A stretch of 64,000 nt of DNA from Acorus gramineus (lineage: Eukaryota > Streptophyta > Magnoliopsida > Acorales > Acoraceae): assembly GCA_030737835.1 (NCBI GenBank), contig JAUJYN010000029.1:134897-198896 (forward strand), written 5' to 3'. The notes beneath the pieces were generated by a model. It saw only the letters and a list, made by a program, of their open reading frames with translations. It ran no database searches and was not told where the DNA came from. The translations under genes and the position numbers were made by a program. Below, piece by piece: positions 11,264-23,076 of this stretch (within the stretch, counting starts at the first letter, position 1; the number at the start of each line of letters is the position of its first letter).

Positions 11264-11590
11264 GTCAGTCCCAAGAGCCTAGGTCACCTATTGAGGGTGA
11301 GGGTGAGGGTATGGTGGGCCGGCGATGTGGCGACCCACTGGATTGTAAGTCCCAATATCCTTGGTCACCCATTGAGGGTGAGGGTGAGGGTATGGTGGGC
11401 CGGCGATGTGGCGACCCACTGGATTGTAAGTCCCAATATCCTTGGTCACCAAGTGAGGGTGAGGGTGAGGGTGTAGCGGGTGGCGGTAGCGACCCGCTGG
11501 TTTTGTGTAATTAGTCCCAATATCCTTGGTCACCCATTGGGAGGTGAGGGTGAGGGTGTAGTGGGTTGGCAGGAGCGACCCACTGGATTG
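11264..11590 (+). repeat. G-rich tandem modules in element B 5' LTR (four units)
   Basis: Four units of about 80 bp, each built as AGTCCCAATATCC, TTGGTCACC, GGGTGAGGGTGAGGGT, then a short inverted repeat of the AGCGGGT...ACCCGCT type. The 3' LTR has three units (18125-18370). Each unit has the G-runs needed for a quadruplex and a hairpin beside them. Confidence 0.85.
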
Positions 11591-12129
11591 CGGAGTTGTT
11601 GCCATTTTGTGGCTTGAGTAATGTGATTGTGGTTTAATAATATCTGGTTATGATTAATATAAGCTGTGATGCATGGGTTGTGCTGTTCACTGAGCGTGTG
11701 GCTCACCCCTCGCATAATTATTTTCTCCAGTTATCGCTGAGGTGGACTTGAAGGAGGAGCTCCCCGAGAGAGACTACACCAGTAGCGGAGTAGCGCCACG
11801 TCCCGTGAGTTATAGAGGCTATCAGCACCCCTTTTTGGATTGTATGTATTATCTTCCGTGCTTGGGCACGCGGTTGTATTTTATTTGGATGTCTTGTATA
11901 TATTGGCTCTCACAGGACAGTTGATTATGTATCGAGTCTGTAATATGTTTTTGGATTACAGATTCAGTCTTTTAGCTTCCGCAATTGGTGTATATATCAT
12001 GTCAGCCCTGCTTTTGTTGTTGTGTTGTCATTTTAGCTGTTGTGTGAGTATGTTATTGAACTCCTGTTTATACTGATATCATATATACACTTGCCGCGTC
12101 CCGGGGACGCCTGGGGCGTGACAAAAAGT

Positions 12130-12145
12130 TGGTATCAGAGCCTGG
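12130..12145 (+). promoter_or_regulatory. Primer-binding site of element B
   Basis: TGGTATCAGAGCCTGG lies 6 bp after the LTR end. It is complementary to the 3' end of plant initiator methionine tRNA, the usual primer for Tekay/Del-type elements. Confidence 0.92.
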
Positions 12146-12242
12146 TCCTGTCAGAGCCAATGGTCTTCTTTCATAGAGATGAGTCCTAGGATTTTGATAT
12201 GAGTATTCTGATCCTAGTGTCTGGTTTTCTTGGGTTGCTGAT

Positions 12243-12671
12243 ATGCCTCCTCGTGGAGGACGGCGCGGACTAGGTCCCTCTCGACCTTTGGAGGTTTCCG
12301 GACCTACTAGAGGCGAGGATGCTACTGGAGAGTCCACGGCTGTGAGGCCAGGATCGGTGCAAGAGCCTCCTGCATGGAAACGTGCGTTCGCTCGGATAAC
12401 AGATTTGGTGGAGACTCAGGTGAGGGCACTGGAGGCCCAGGCTAGAATGTTGGCAGAGCAGGCACGGGAGATTCAGGAGCTGCAGGCGGCCCGTGATGCA
12501 GTTCCACAGGTCCCCTTGATGGCAGATCCGCCAGTGGTACCCGAAGTACCCCCAGTCCCCGTGGTGTTCCCAGCGGTGAAAGTTCAGGATCCCCTGGTGA
12601 GGGAGGTGGAGCTAGAGGCTGCAGCGCGAGTATTGAGAAAGGTTGTTCAAGTTGAGGAGGCCGGGTTGTAG
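12243..12671 (+). pseudogene. gag N-terminus of element B (truncated)
   Basis: A frame of 142 codons starts MPPRGGRRGLGPSRPLEVSG, matching the gag of elements D (26484) and F (minus strand from 59588). It contains the Glu/Gln/Ala-rich coiled-coil-like segment (LEAQARMLAEQAREIQELQ) and a Pro/Val-rich linker. It then breaks at about codon 126, just before the capsid-like region (QQCSLAAFLKLHPPEF in D), and runs into an unrelated block. Capsid and zinc knuckle are absent, so no functional gag is made. This start is chosen because the same Met context recurs in all three elements. Confidence 0.85.
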
Positions 12672-13375
12672 CTGTCCTAGCAGAGAATTCCCATCCGTAG
12701 GTACCACCGATGCAGTCGGAGGGGTACTGATCGTGGGAGTATGCCAGGTAGAGGCTAACCTGGAAAAGGATTAATGAATGATGTCGCGAGCGTGGAATCG
12801 TTCTCCCTTTCGTCGGATCCGTGTAGGGACTCCTCAGCGTTAAAGAGGCCTTCCTGACAGAGGGCTCCCATTAGTAGGCACCTCCTGATTTGGGTTCGGA
12901 CTGTGCTGAATTGTGGGAGCGGACCAGGCGGCCTACAGTGTGGAGGAGAGGCTACCGGTGGACCAGGGGTGTAGAGCAGTCTAAGTCTCTCCCAAAGTCC
13001 CAAGTTTCCTCCTTTCGGGAGTGAGGGTGTGGATGAGGCGAAGACGCGACGTCTCGTGACCCAATTGTTGTTCGACCGTTCCCAAAGATGTTGGGTCCGG
13101 TCTTGTGATGGATGTTGAAGGATATCGATGGGTGATTATCTAGATGTAGATGATCCAGTGGGGTTAATAGTGTTCTTTAAGGGATGATGTCTTCTTCCAG
13201 ACTTCCTACTCTGGATGAGGGACCTTGCAGGGTCAGCGTTGAGACCCGGGCTAGGGTACTCCGTGTTCCTTGTTTGGTTGTCGGGGTATCCTATATCCGG
13301 ACCTCATGGTACCCTGCCAAGGTTTCTTTTCCCAGTCAAGGACTACCTTAGAAGCATCAAATTGATGGTGGATTA
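12640..13375 (+). repeat. LTR-like block replacing protease and N-terminal RT in element B
   Basis: About 0.7 kb of non-coding sequence shared with element D (27860-28550) but absent from element F. Parts resemble the family LTR: the GGATCCGTGTAGGGACT, CTGTGCTGAATTGTGGGAG and GGTGGACCA(A/G)GGG motifs, and later GAGACCCGGGCTAGGG with TTGTTTGGTTGTCGGGG. In the LTR the GAGACCC part comes first; here it comes last. The block ends where RT sequence (FWLE...AFQGHVISG) begins. Confidence 0.75.
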
Positions 13376-15709
13376 AGTGCGAGTTTTGGTTGGAGAGTAT
13401 GGCCTTTCAGGGCCACGTGATTTCTGGCAAAGGCATATCTGTGGACCCGGATAAGATGCTCGCCGTGTTAAATTGGCGTCGACCGTCGAACCCCACAGAG
13501 ATTTGGAGCTTCCTGGGCTTGGCGGGTTATTACAGGAGGCTTGTCGAGGGTTTCTCAAAGATAGCTGTACCTCTTAACCGCCTCGCTCGGAAGGATGTCC
13601 GGTTCGAGTGGTCCCCGTCTTGCGAGGAGAGCTTCCTGGAGTTTAAGCGAAGGCTCACCTCAGCGCCAGTTCTTACCTTCCGTCTGGGAGGAGTGGGTTC
13701 GCAGTTTGCTCCGATGCATCGCGGTTGGGTGTGGAGATGCGTTCGATCGGGATTGGGTGCGTCCTATTGCAGCTCAGTGGGCGATCGCTAGTGGACAGGG
13801 TTCCATAGTGGCATCTGGAGTCGCTTCGATAAATCATTGTGGGTTGTAGCTGCCCGGTTGAGGCCAGAGCCCTGTGAGGTGCTCCCAGATCCTATGCTTG
13901 TGGTTCGCCCCTATGGTAGAGATAGCGGGCTTGGGAGGCTACCAGGTAGAGGCCACACCGGGAGGGTGCTGCTAAATGATGGCGAGAGCGTGGACTCCCC
14001 GTGATGAATCTGCCCATGGAGTGCAGGATGCCGGAGTTCCAATGGTTGTGATGAGCGGCCTGTCGGTGGCGGCATGTGAAGCACAGTTCGCGAAACTGTC
14101 GCGTTTTGCCCCACATTGGTCGCAAATAAGGAGACGCGATGTTAACGTTCGTGATGGGACTCGACCGCCTTATCAGATAGATGACGTCACATAGGCATTG
14201 TCGAGGTTCGACGACCCCTTATTGCATGTCTTGTTGATTAAGTGCGGTTGAGCGGCTTACCGAGCGTGTAAGTGTTATCATGAGCGCCAGCCATGCTCGA
14301 GGAGCAGAATCCGAACTTGATTGTTCATGGTGTTGTTTTGATCTCCCCGTGGAGGTAGAAGATCAATTACCTTTGCCGCGAATCGATGATCTATTGGACC
14401 AGCTCTGAGAGCGAGTGTCTGCTGTTAGATCGATCTTCGCACAAGGGTACCACAAGCTGGAGATCCGAGAGTTGGACATCCCGTAGATGGCCTTTCGTGA
14501 CCGTTCAGGCACTACGAGTTTTAAGTACTGCCGTCGGGGTTGACGAATGCGCCGGATGCCTTCGTGGATCTCAAAAGTTTTATTGGGTTTCCGAGGACTA
14601 CTTTGGGGTAGTCTTTGTTGAGTTGCTGTGGTGTGATGATAAGATGATGTGGGTGACCTTGTTTCCCCAGGTTGGCATGCCCTCAGGCAAAGTTTGAGAT
14701 TCAACATCGCGTGAAAAGCGTCAGTCCATCGAGATTCCTCAGTGGACGTGAGAGTGGGTTGTCAGGGATTGTTGCAGACTCGTTAATGTCACGTTCGGGT
14801 CACGACGCCGTCTGGGTGATCATTGACCGACTGACTAAGTCCGCGATTCCCTCCCTATAGGACTGATTGAGTCTCTGGACGCCTTGACGTGGGTTTTCAC
14901 CTTCGCGATTGTTCGTCTTCATGGCACTCCAGTCGGCGCTATTTTCGGTTGAGACACGAGGGTTACTTTGAGGTTGTGGCGCAGCCTTTGGCGCGAGCCT
15001 CCATTTAAGTATAGCGTTTCATCGCCGATGGACAGCCAGTCAATGAGGACGATTCGGACCTTGGAGGACATGCTATGTTCCTGCGTGTTCAATGATGAGG
15101 GCACTTCGGTGAGGCACCACCCATTGTTGGGGTATGCCTGCAAGCGACTGCCATTCGAGCACCTAGATGGATCTGTGAAGGGCACTCTACAGGCGCAGTT
15201 TCATACCTCCCTTGTGTTGGGACGGTTGTGGAGCGCCAGTTGGAGGGGCCATAAGTTAGTTGTTTGACCTTGCGGTGGCCGGGTTGGTTCGTGTGTATAT
15301 CTGCACCTCCCAGAACCGACAGAAGGCTACCCAGGTCATCATCGCCAGGGGCTTACCTTTGGGTTTTGGCGACCATATTTTCAAGAAGGTGTCCTAGTTT
15401 AGGGGCACCCTCTGTTCCGACGTTCGGGGCAAGCTGAGTTGCTCTTTAATGGGACCTTTTCTCATCATTGAGTGGATTGGGGAGGTGGCTTATCATGTAG
15501 CCTTTCCCCCACAGCTGGTTCATGCCCACGACGTCGTCCTTGTCCCATGGCCGAGGCGTTATGTCCACGATCCTGCTCAGTCTTTCTGTTCGACCGCCTC
15601 ATCCTCGAGGTGGATTTGTCGTTCGTGGAGCAGTGGATCGAGGTCAGGGACAAGCATGAGAAGAGGCTCCACGCTAAGACCGTTCCTTTGATTATAGTGT
15701 GTTAGTAGC
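13376..15709 (+). pseudogene. Scrambled gag/pol remnants of element B
   Basis: The recognisable pieces, in order, are: RT thumb ([24 protein letters not shown]) to the start of RNase H ([11 protein letters not shown]), 13390-13690; a short gag-like piece (SVAACEAQFAKLSRFAPHW), about 14060-14120; N-terminal RT (PRIDDLLDQL, YHKLEIRELDIP), about 14375-14560; integrase (GHDAVWVIIDRLTKSA), about 14670-14850, with further diverged integrase sequence to about 15300; integrase tail (MGPFLIIEWIGEVAYHVAF) and chromodomain (DLSFVEQWIEVRDKHEKRL), about 15449-15705. RT N-terminus follows RT C-terminus, so the order is not that of a normal polyprotein. Many stops and shifts are present. Segments 13790-14050 and 14200-14340 are not assigned. 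Confidence 0.75.
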
Positions 15710-15809
15710 GCCAGTCCGGTGCGAAGACCACTTGGGAGCAAAAGGTCTATGCATGATACTTTCGGTCTTCCCTTTTGGGTTTCCTTAAATTTCGAGGACT
15801 AAATTTCCT

Positions 15810-15822
15810 AAGGGGGGAAGAA
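15810..15822 (+). promoter_or_regulatory. Polypurine tract of element B
   Basis: AAGGGGGGAAGAA lies directly before the 3' LTR, in the same context (AATTTCCTAAGGGGGG) as in element D and, on the minus strand, element F. Confidence 0.88.
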
Positions 15823-18800
15823 TGTTGTGTCTGTGTCATTTGGAGCGCTCTGTTTGAAGATTTGGGTACATAATTTTTTTCTCTAAGTTATGTATTCCTG
15901 ATTTGGCTTTTGGATTTGATTTTGTTAAAATCCAAGATGAAGGGGTTTAAATATGAGTTTACTATGAGATGTCCAGTTTTGAGTTAGCTTTCGCACAGAA
16001 GTGGAATTGGATCAACTGGATTCTTGTAGTAAAAGTTATGGGTATTTTTCCAAGTATACCCCGGGGATGGAAATTCTGGCAGCAGCTCTGTTCCATGTTC
16101 GGCTCTAATTTTGGATTATCTGGAGAGATTATTTGATCATGGCATAAACATGAAAGTTGTAGATAATCTTCTTAGCTTTCCGTCGGTCTTGGAATCAAGC
16201 AATTCGGAGCTGTATCGGGGAAGTTATGGCTGTTCCAGTGAAGCTTGCGCAGAATTTCTAGTCGGAGGGCGACTTAGTAAAATTTCCTTAGATATTTTGA
16301 TAAATATCTCCTCTCTCTCTCTTCCCCTCCCAATGTGCACGTCGACCAGCTTTTCTTGGCCCTCTCTTTCCCTCATTCAAGCCCCCTAGGTGTTTGGTTT
16401 AATGCCTCAAAGAGAGATGGTGCAAGTGCATGAGTTGGGTTGTGTGGGTGTGTTGTTGTGTTTGTTCTCCCCTCTCTCAAGCTCCCTTGCATGGATCTTC
16501 CCCCCCTGATTTTCAGCTGAAGAGGAGGCTGAGGAGGAGGCTCAGGGGTGGTGGTGGTGGTCTCGGTGGCGGCGTTTCGTTGCGCGAAGGGCCCCGAACC
16601 TTCCCCTTTTGTTCCCCCTCCAAGGTGAGCTCCTCCCCTCCTTTTCTTGATTTTTTTGGCTTAAGAGGATGTTGGGAGGGTCATGCATGCTAGGTAGGGG
16701 TGTTTGGGTGTGTGTGAGAGGTTGAAAGGGGTTAAAATGTGGTTAGAGTGGCTTGGGCGCGAGCTGGGCGTCGTCTGCGCGCAGGCGGGCGCGCAGACGC
16801 GCGCGGGCGCGGGCGCGCGAGTGCGCGGGTGCGCGCGGGTGCTGGCGCGAGCGGGGGTGCGCGCGGGCGTGCGCGCGCGCGGCCAGTGCGCCTGGGCAGT
16901 GCGCCTGGGCGCTGGGCAGGGAACCAGTGCGCGCGCGCGCGTGCATGCGCGTGCGTGCGCGTGCTGGGGCGTGCTGGGGCAGTGCGCGGGGTGCTGCGCG
17001 AGGGGCGCGGGCTGGACGCGCGGTGCGCGTGGGCGCGCGCGAGCGTGCGCGTGCGTGCGGGAGCGATTCTGGGCGCGCGGGCAGGCGCGCGGCAGTGCGC
17101 TGATGGTGCCGGGGTGTGTGCGTGCGTGCGCATGCAGGGGGCCATGCGAATGGCTGCCCGAGGGTTCGGGTAGGTGTCGGGGCACTCGGACTCGCGTGCG
17201 TACGCGCGTGCTCGCATGCGTGCGAGCCCGTATGCATGCTTATCCGAGTTTTGGGTATTTCTGTGCATTTCTATGTATAAATTGTGTGGTTTCTCACCCA
17301 GTTGATTACCCTATCTTGCAGATCTTGACGGACGGTCGCGCGACGACCCGATCTCCGGTGAGTGGGACGATCCAACCCAGTAGGGAGGCGCTACATGCAC
17401 TTGGGCGTGTACCGTCCTCCCCTGGGGCACCATAGTAAATATTAACCTGTTTAATATGAAAAGCTATGAAAGCATGATAATCTGTAGTATGCATGCCACC
17501 CTAGATTTGTATGCTAGGGACTTATACCTTTAGGACCCGTATAAGAGCCATGCACCCTGTTATCATGTTTCCATGCTAGGAAAGCCCCGACCGATGCATG
17601 TTCCCATTTAGTTTATTTATTTAAATAAAATGCGAGCATGTGATTATTAGCCTGTTTTAGCGAATATCATAGGGGAGGGGCCTCGCGAGGACAGCGGTGA
17701 GACCCGGGCTAGGGTACTCCGTGTTCCTTGTTTGGTTGTCGGGATGTCCTATATCGGGACCTCACGCTGCCCTCCCAAGGATTCTTTCCCCGTTAATATT
17801 CCAACCCTGTTATAACTATTATGCATGTTCCCCGCATCTTGGTTATGCGCCCTGGAGGAATTCTGAAGAATTCATGCCATTAGAGTTGTTATGATGTGTT
17901 GTCTGCGGATTCGAGTGGATCATATGCGATGGATAGGCTGTTCTGTTCCCTTCGTTGGATCCGTGTAGAGACTACCCCGGCGTTGGAAAGGTCGTCCCGT
18001 GCAGGGGCTCCCATCAGTAGGCGCCTCTTGATTTGGTAGAAGGACTGTGCTGAATGTGGGAGTGGCCAAACAACCTACGGAGTGGGGAGAGACTATCGGT
18101 GGACCAAGGGTGACCAACAGCCTAGTCAGTCCCAAGAGCCTAGGTCACCTATTGAGGGTGAGGGTGAGGGTATGGTGGGCCGGCGATGTGGCGACCCACT
18201 GGATTGTAAGTCCCAATATCCTTGGTCACCCATTGAGGGTGAGGGTGAGGGTGTAGCGGGTGGCGGTAGCGACCCGCTGGTTTTGTGTAATTAGTCCCAA
18301 TATCCTTGGTCACCCATTGGGAGGTGAGGGTGAGGGTGTAGTGGGTTGGCAGGAGCGACCCACTGGATTGCGGAGTTGTTGCCATTTTGTGGCTTGAGTA
18401 ATGTGATTGTGGTTTAATAATATCTGGTTATGATTAATATAAGCTGTGATGCATGGGTTGTGCTGTTCACTGAGCGTGTGGCTCACCCCTCGCATAATTA
18501 TTTTCTCCAGTTATCACTGAGGTGGACTTGAAGGAGGAGCTCCCCGAGAGAGACTACACCAGTAGCGGAGTAGCGCCACGTCCCGTGAGTTATAGAGGCT
18601 ATCAGCACCCCTTTTTGGATTGTATGTATTATCTTCCGTGCTTGGGCACACGGTTGTATTTTATTTGGATGTCTTGTATATTGGCTCTCACAGGACAGTT
18701 GATTATGTATCGAGTCTGTAATATGTTTTTGGATTACAGATTCAGTCTTTTAGCTTCCGCAATTGGTGTATATATCATGTCAGCCCTGCTTTTGTTGTTG

Positions 18801-18906
18801 TGTTGTCATTTTAGCTGTTGTGTGAGTATGTTATTGAACTCCTATTTATACTGATATCATATATACACTTGCCGCGTCCCGGGGACGGCCGCCCTGGGGC
18901 GTGACA
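15823..18906 (+). repeat. 3' LTR of element B
   Basis: 3084 bp, paired with 8934-12123. It is shorter mainly by one G-rich module and small changes in the CpG-dense core. It has the splice-like donor AAGGTGAG near 16621 that is altered in the 5' copy. Confidence 0.93.
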
Positions 18907-18912
18907 TCAAAT

Positions 18913-19575
18913 CAACCCATACCCCCTTCCCCACTTGAAACCCTTGAGAGAGAGAACTCTATTTTGAGAGAAAAACCCATTTTCCTACACCAAAATTATC
19001 CTCCAAATCCACTCTCCAAAAACCTAGTTAAACCTAGTTTAACTTCAGCCAACACCCAAACCAAACCCTACCCAGGCTCTGCCCAAATAGAGCCAGACAC
19101 CAGGCGGCTACCCACAACTAGCCGTCCCCCACCAGGCGGCTAAAACCCACTAGCTGGTCCTTCCCCTAGCCCACCCGAGTCCCAATTCTCCTTTAGTTAA
19201 GTTCCCGAACCAAAAGAGGATCCCTGTCTTCACCTCTGTGTACGGCATGCCCGTGTCTCAGAGCGGAGACCCCACAAACTCCCCCACGAAGGCGATCAAA
19301 TCCACCCCAACTTTTCCTGCTTTTTGAGAAAGCAGGTGGCGATCACAACCACCCCTGAATCCTCCTGAGGAGCTGTCGGCCACCTCAGCAAAGAACGAAC
19401 AAAAACCCTCCACCACCCCTTCCGATAGACAATCTGATAGAGCCTGCCAAGGTGCGCACCGGATCCGAGCCTCTGAAGAACCCTTACACACGCAGACCCC
19501 GAAGGACCGGAAGAGGGAGGAAGGCTTTCCGGAGCACATCCAACCCCCAACCCCTTCTGAAATCCGATACTGACA
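18913..19575 (+). repeat. 5' LTR of element C, second part
   Basis: Resumes the LTR after element B and ends GATACTGACA. It matches 37016-37654. It holds the last GCC-box palindrome pair (about 19100-19150) and about 25 bp near 19165-19190 that the 3' LTR lacks. Confidence 0.9.
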
Positions 19576-19860
19576 GCCTAGCAATCACGGTGGGACCTCC
19601 CTCGTGAAAGACAACAAAAGGTAATCCTTCCAATAACCTGACTAGAATGCCATCACCCCTCTAGGAAAGCTAAGATTCCTCACCCCTCAAGTCTGACCCT
19701 CCTCTACTTTGCATTACAACATCCTTTACTACTTTAAGCCGCACACAGCTGCGCACCCCTTTACTGCTTTAAGCCACACACAGCTGCGCACCCCTTTACT
19801 GCTTTAAGCTCACACAGCTGCACACCTTTACCGCTTTATTTACTGCTTTAAAGTTTGCAT
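19576..19860 (+). repeat. Leader of element C with 35-38 bp tandem repeats
   Basis: The untranslated leader between the LTR and gag. From about 19730 to 19850 it carries three or more imperfect copies of a unit with CTTTACTGCTTTAAGC and CACACAGCTGCGCACC. The primer-binding site should lie just after 19575, but the sequence there (GCCTAGCAATCACGGTGGGA) does not match the initiator-Met site. I leave the primer tRNA unassigned. Confidence 0.7.
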
Positions 19861-21600
19861 TCATAGACAACCAGAGAGACCAAACTGCCCAATTCCTCAG
19901 CCACCTAGAGGAGAGGATGGCTACCCTAGGATACCAGTCGGTCGAGGACATGTTCAATGACCTCACCAACTATCACCAGGCCAAGACCTTGAAGCAGGAA
20001 ACTCCTGTTAAGACCCCCAAGGCTTGCCCCACCCCCAATACACTACCAACACCTGGCTTCTCGGTAAATTTGAGTCCAAGCCTCTTTTCTCCCCCCACCT
20101 TTTCCTTTGCCCCAGCTTCCCCCATGAATCCAATATTCCCAACCATTTCTGCTCCGAGCCCTTACCAGGCCACCTCCAACCCGGGACAGCTAAATAGCCC
20201 TCTGAGGGGAGACACGTTGGATGAAACCATCCGGAGAATTCTCTCTAAAACTGGCCCCTCCGCCCCCAAACACATGTCTCTGCACAACCTGAGACAGATC
20301 CCATCAGTCCACCTACTGGAGGGATTTGAAATCCCAAAATTTCGCTAGTACAACGGTCGTGGAGACCCAGACGTTCATTTGACCGCCTTTTATCTAAACG
20401 CCCGACCATTTCTAGATAACCAACCTCTGCTAGTATTCCTCTTCCAAAAATCATTGGAAGGAGAAGCACTGCAATGGTTCTCCACCGTCCCTGTAGATCA
20501 TTTGTCAAACTTCTCGACTGTAAGCGAGAAGTTTCTAGGCCGCTACGGTTATCAGAGGATTAGGACCCCCTCTATTTCAGACCTAACCGTAGAAAGAATG
20601 AGGCCTAGGGAGGAATTTGAGCAGTACGTGTCCAGGTGGCGCACCCTCGTCCACCGAACTGGCCTGCAATTAACGGAATGTCAAGAAATTGACATGATGT
20701 TGCAAAGCCTGAGTCCAGAGCTCCGTACGGAGACTGTACCACGTACCAGCTTCTCATTGACCGCCACAATAGGATTTCCCGTTGTGCAGCCCCAGCAGTC
20801 CAAACCCAGTCCCCACCTATCAGCCATAGGGTTGGACAACCGCCGAGAAAGGCGCACACCCCCACGGTAGAGGGGATCACACAAGTTTCAGCACTCTACC
20901 CGAACGGAACGCGAGTCCCTGATCAAGGGTCAGCTCCGAGATAGTACACGCCCTGTTCGTCCAGATATGTGCTTCCTTGGCAAGCCAATCAAAACATCAT
21001 TCCTTGATAAGTACCCGCCCCTGTGCCGATACAACAAAACCCAGTAGTCCAAAGTCCTCCAGTCCGGAGCCCCATAATTCAAAGACAAAGCCAAACTAGA
21101 ACTCCCCCCGCTTATTCTGCTCCCCAAGAGTGCAGAACCTAACCCCTAGGCAGCCTACACAGAGCTCCTACAATAAAATCACTTCCCCCTCCTCCTATGG
21201 CCCAAGTTGGTTAAATAGAAGGGATTGTTATATACCGCTCCTGGAAACCCTAGCAAACATCTTTAGGGCCTTGGTAAAGACCAATAATATTTCTTTGCCC
21301 ATAGCAAGACCTTTGCCTCTTGGCGTCGATACTGCTCGTTACTGCCCATACCATCAATATCATGGTCACACCATTGAATAGTGCTTTTTATTTAGAGACA
21401 TTGTTTATGACCTCGATGAAGAGAGACGCCTGGATTGGGCCACCATCAGGGGACTCAAAAATAGCCCAACTAAGCCACCCCGAACATGCTCGACACACAC
21501 CGGTCGAGGACCTACGAGGTAAACCACAACAAGCAATAGGATCTGACCCATATGATCAAACCCCTATCCCTAGCAATGTCTTGACAAGATCAATAGACGA
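19861..21600 (+). pseudogene. gag of element C (Tat/OTA-like), broken
   Basis: The frame is open from about 19860 (FIDNQRDQTAQFLSHLEERM) and the first ATG in it is at 19917. A Pro-rich region follows, then the capsid-like core: LEGFEIPKF, a stop codon at 20346-20348, then AFYLNARPFLDNQ, EGEALQWFSTVP and PREEFEQYVSRWRTL. The Leu/Trp pattern is that of the retrotransposon gag domain. After a stop near 20869 the sequence degenerates. A zinc-knuckle-like CPYHQYHGHTIE-stop-C motif lies at about 21336-21385, with RLDWATIRGLKN after it. Protease and pol do not follow; the sequence passes into fragment E near 21600. This gag cannot be functional. Confidence 0.82.
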
Positions 21601-22806
21601 TGATCTATAAGTCATGCTGATAATAGAACATAATATGCAAGCACTAACAATAATAGATCATGAGCATGCATTCAAGATATGACATGATATAATAATATCA
21701 ATTCCTACCCTTAACTACATATTCCAAGTTTATTATGTGTATAGCAAGATAAACATGAACTTCAATTACAATCTACTTAACCATGTCATATTATCATTTA
21801 TGGATGCCACCATAGTCATGCATACTGGATTAAGATCAAAGATACCATAAACATGACTTAGCATGGAACTATACTATCAGAATGCCAAGTTAGATCCAAT
21901 CACAGATACGAGTATTGCATCCCGCAATGAATCACAAGCCTTGGATAGTCCAACGGTAGCGCAATCGCTATTGGACTTGTGGGAGTATAGCAATTCCCAC
22001 CACAAGCTTAGACACAAAATCACCATATTTCCTCACATCGAGGAAACCACTCTGATAGACAAATATCAACAACTCAGCCAAGGAATAAAGCATCCATGCA
22101 TGAAATAAATAATACAGATTATATCCTAAGATCCTAGCCAACAAATGCAAAATACACCCTATACCTCCAACTATTAAATCAATTATTCTACACCATCGAA
22201 AGCCATTCATCCACGGGCTATCATCCAATTAAATCACCTATAAATCAGCAAGAAAACATCACACCATCACAACAACAAATCTGGGCAGCAACTATATAAA
22301 TCTGGGTAGCAAACAACCCTACTCTTTGATCTCCACAGCACCAAATACTCATCCAATAATTCTAAAATAAATCATACACATTCATTGACATGCTGGGATT
22401 ATAATCCATGCAGACATCATAATCTGATTTAATTTCTAAATGCCCGAAATAAAATATTTCCAGATATTGGTCAATTCCTTACAAAACAGATCATAACTTA
22501 CAACAAAGGTAATATAATGTCACCAAATTTCACATATAATATCTATACACATCGATGATCATATCATATGAGGACACAATCCTCATAATATGTCTCTAAA
22601 TATCAAATTCACAAGTATCTTTACAAAACATAAATATGCCTTACCTCTCTAAGCACATCTCAAGCTTTCCAACACAATCATCACCTCTTCCTCAACCCAA
22701 CCATTGCTGGTCCACATTAAGGAGAGCAAAAACAGAGAGGGAGGAAGGGTTAGGAAGGGTGGGCAACATAAATCAAACATACACAAGTCACCCCATATAC
22801 ATAAAC
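21600..22806 (-). other. Left part of fragment E
   Basis: 1.2 kb of AT-rich sequence with no gene. A splice-like donor context (AGAGAGGTAAGG on the minus strand near 22645) follows a region resembling the leaders of the other long LTRs. The last bases are TAAAC (22802-22806), the left target duplication of D. Confidence 0.55.
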
Positions 22807-23069
22807 TGTTATATATGTGTCACTTTTAGCCTGCTGGTAACCGTTGGAGCGTTCTGGCAGTTTTTCGTTTTTTTCGATTTTCGATCGGTACCGCTAATTT
22901 TTGGACTGTTAGCTATCGTCCTGAGCTAGAGGACTCCGATTGGAAATCTAACTGCATATTTGGTGTCCTGGTGCCATTTTAGGCCTCTCACGAAAATTTC
23001 GTTGAATTCCGGTAACGTTTCTGAAATTTCGCAGTTTCGGGGCGTATCCGGGTATTTTAAGTCGCCCGC

Positions 23070-23076
23070 TATATAA
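23070..23076 (+). promoter_or_regulatory. TATA box of element D 5' LTR
   Basis: TATATAA, about 260 bp into the LTR. The same site in the 3' LTR is 29397-29403. Related boxes lie at equivalent positions in solo LTRs G (near 52401-52410) and I (near 43024-43033), minus strand. Confidence 0.7.

Larger units (their letters stand above)
8934..12123 (+). repeat. 5' LTR of element B
   Basis: 3190 bp, TGTTGTGTCTG...GCGTGACA. The first 0.8 kb (U3 side) differs from that of A, D, F, G and I but resembles fragment E. From about 10380 on it matches the other LTRs. Unlike the 3' copy, the splice-like donor near 9727 reads AAGATGAG. Confidence 0.93.
8934..18907 (+). mobile_element. Non-autonomous Tekay/Del-like Ty3/gypsy element 'B'
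   Basis: LTRs at 8934-12123 and 15823-18906, initiator-Met primer site, purine tract, and target duplication CAAAT (8929-8933 and 18908-18912). One extra T at 18907 lies between the canonical CA end and the right duplication. The uninterrupted target is visible in the same genome segment: the 3' LTR of element C reads CACTCACAAATCAACCC at 37006-37022. The 3.7-kb body holds only scraps of gag and pol in non-standard order and cannot code for transposition proteins. The LTRs are near-identical apart from tandem-repeat copy number, so the insertion is young relative to its host. Confidence 0.93.
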
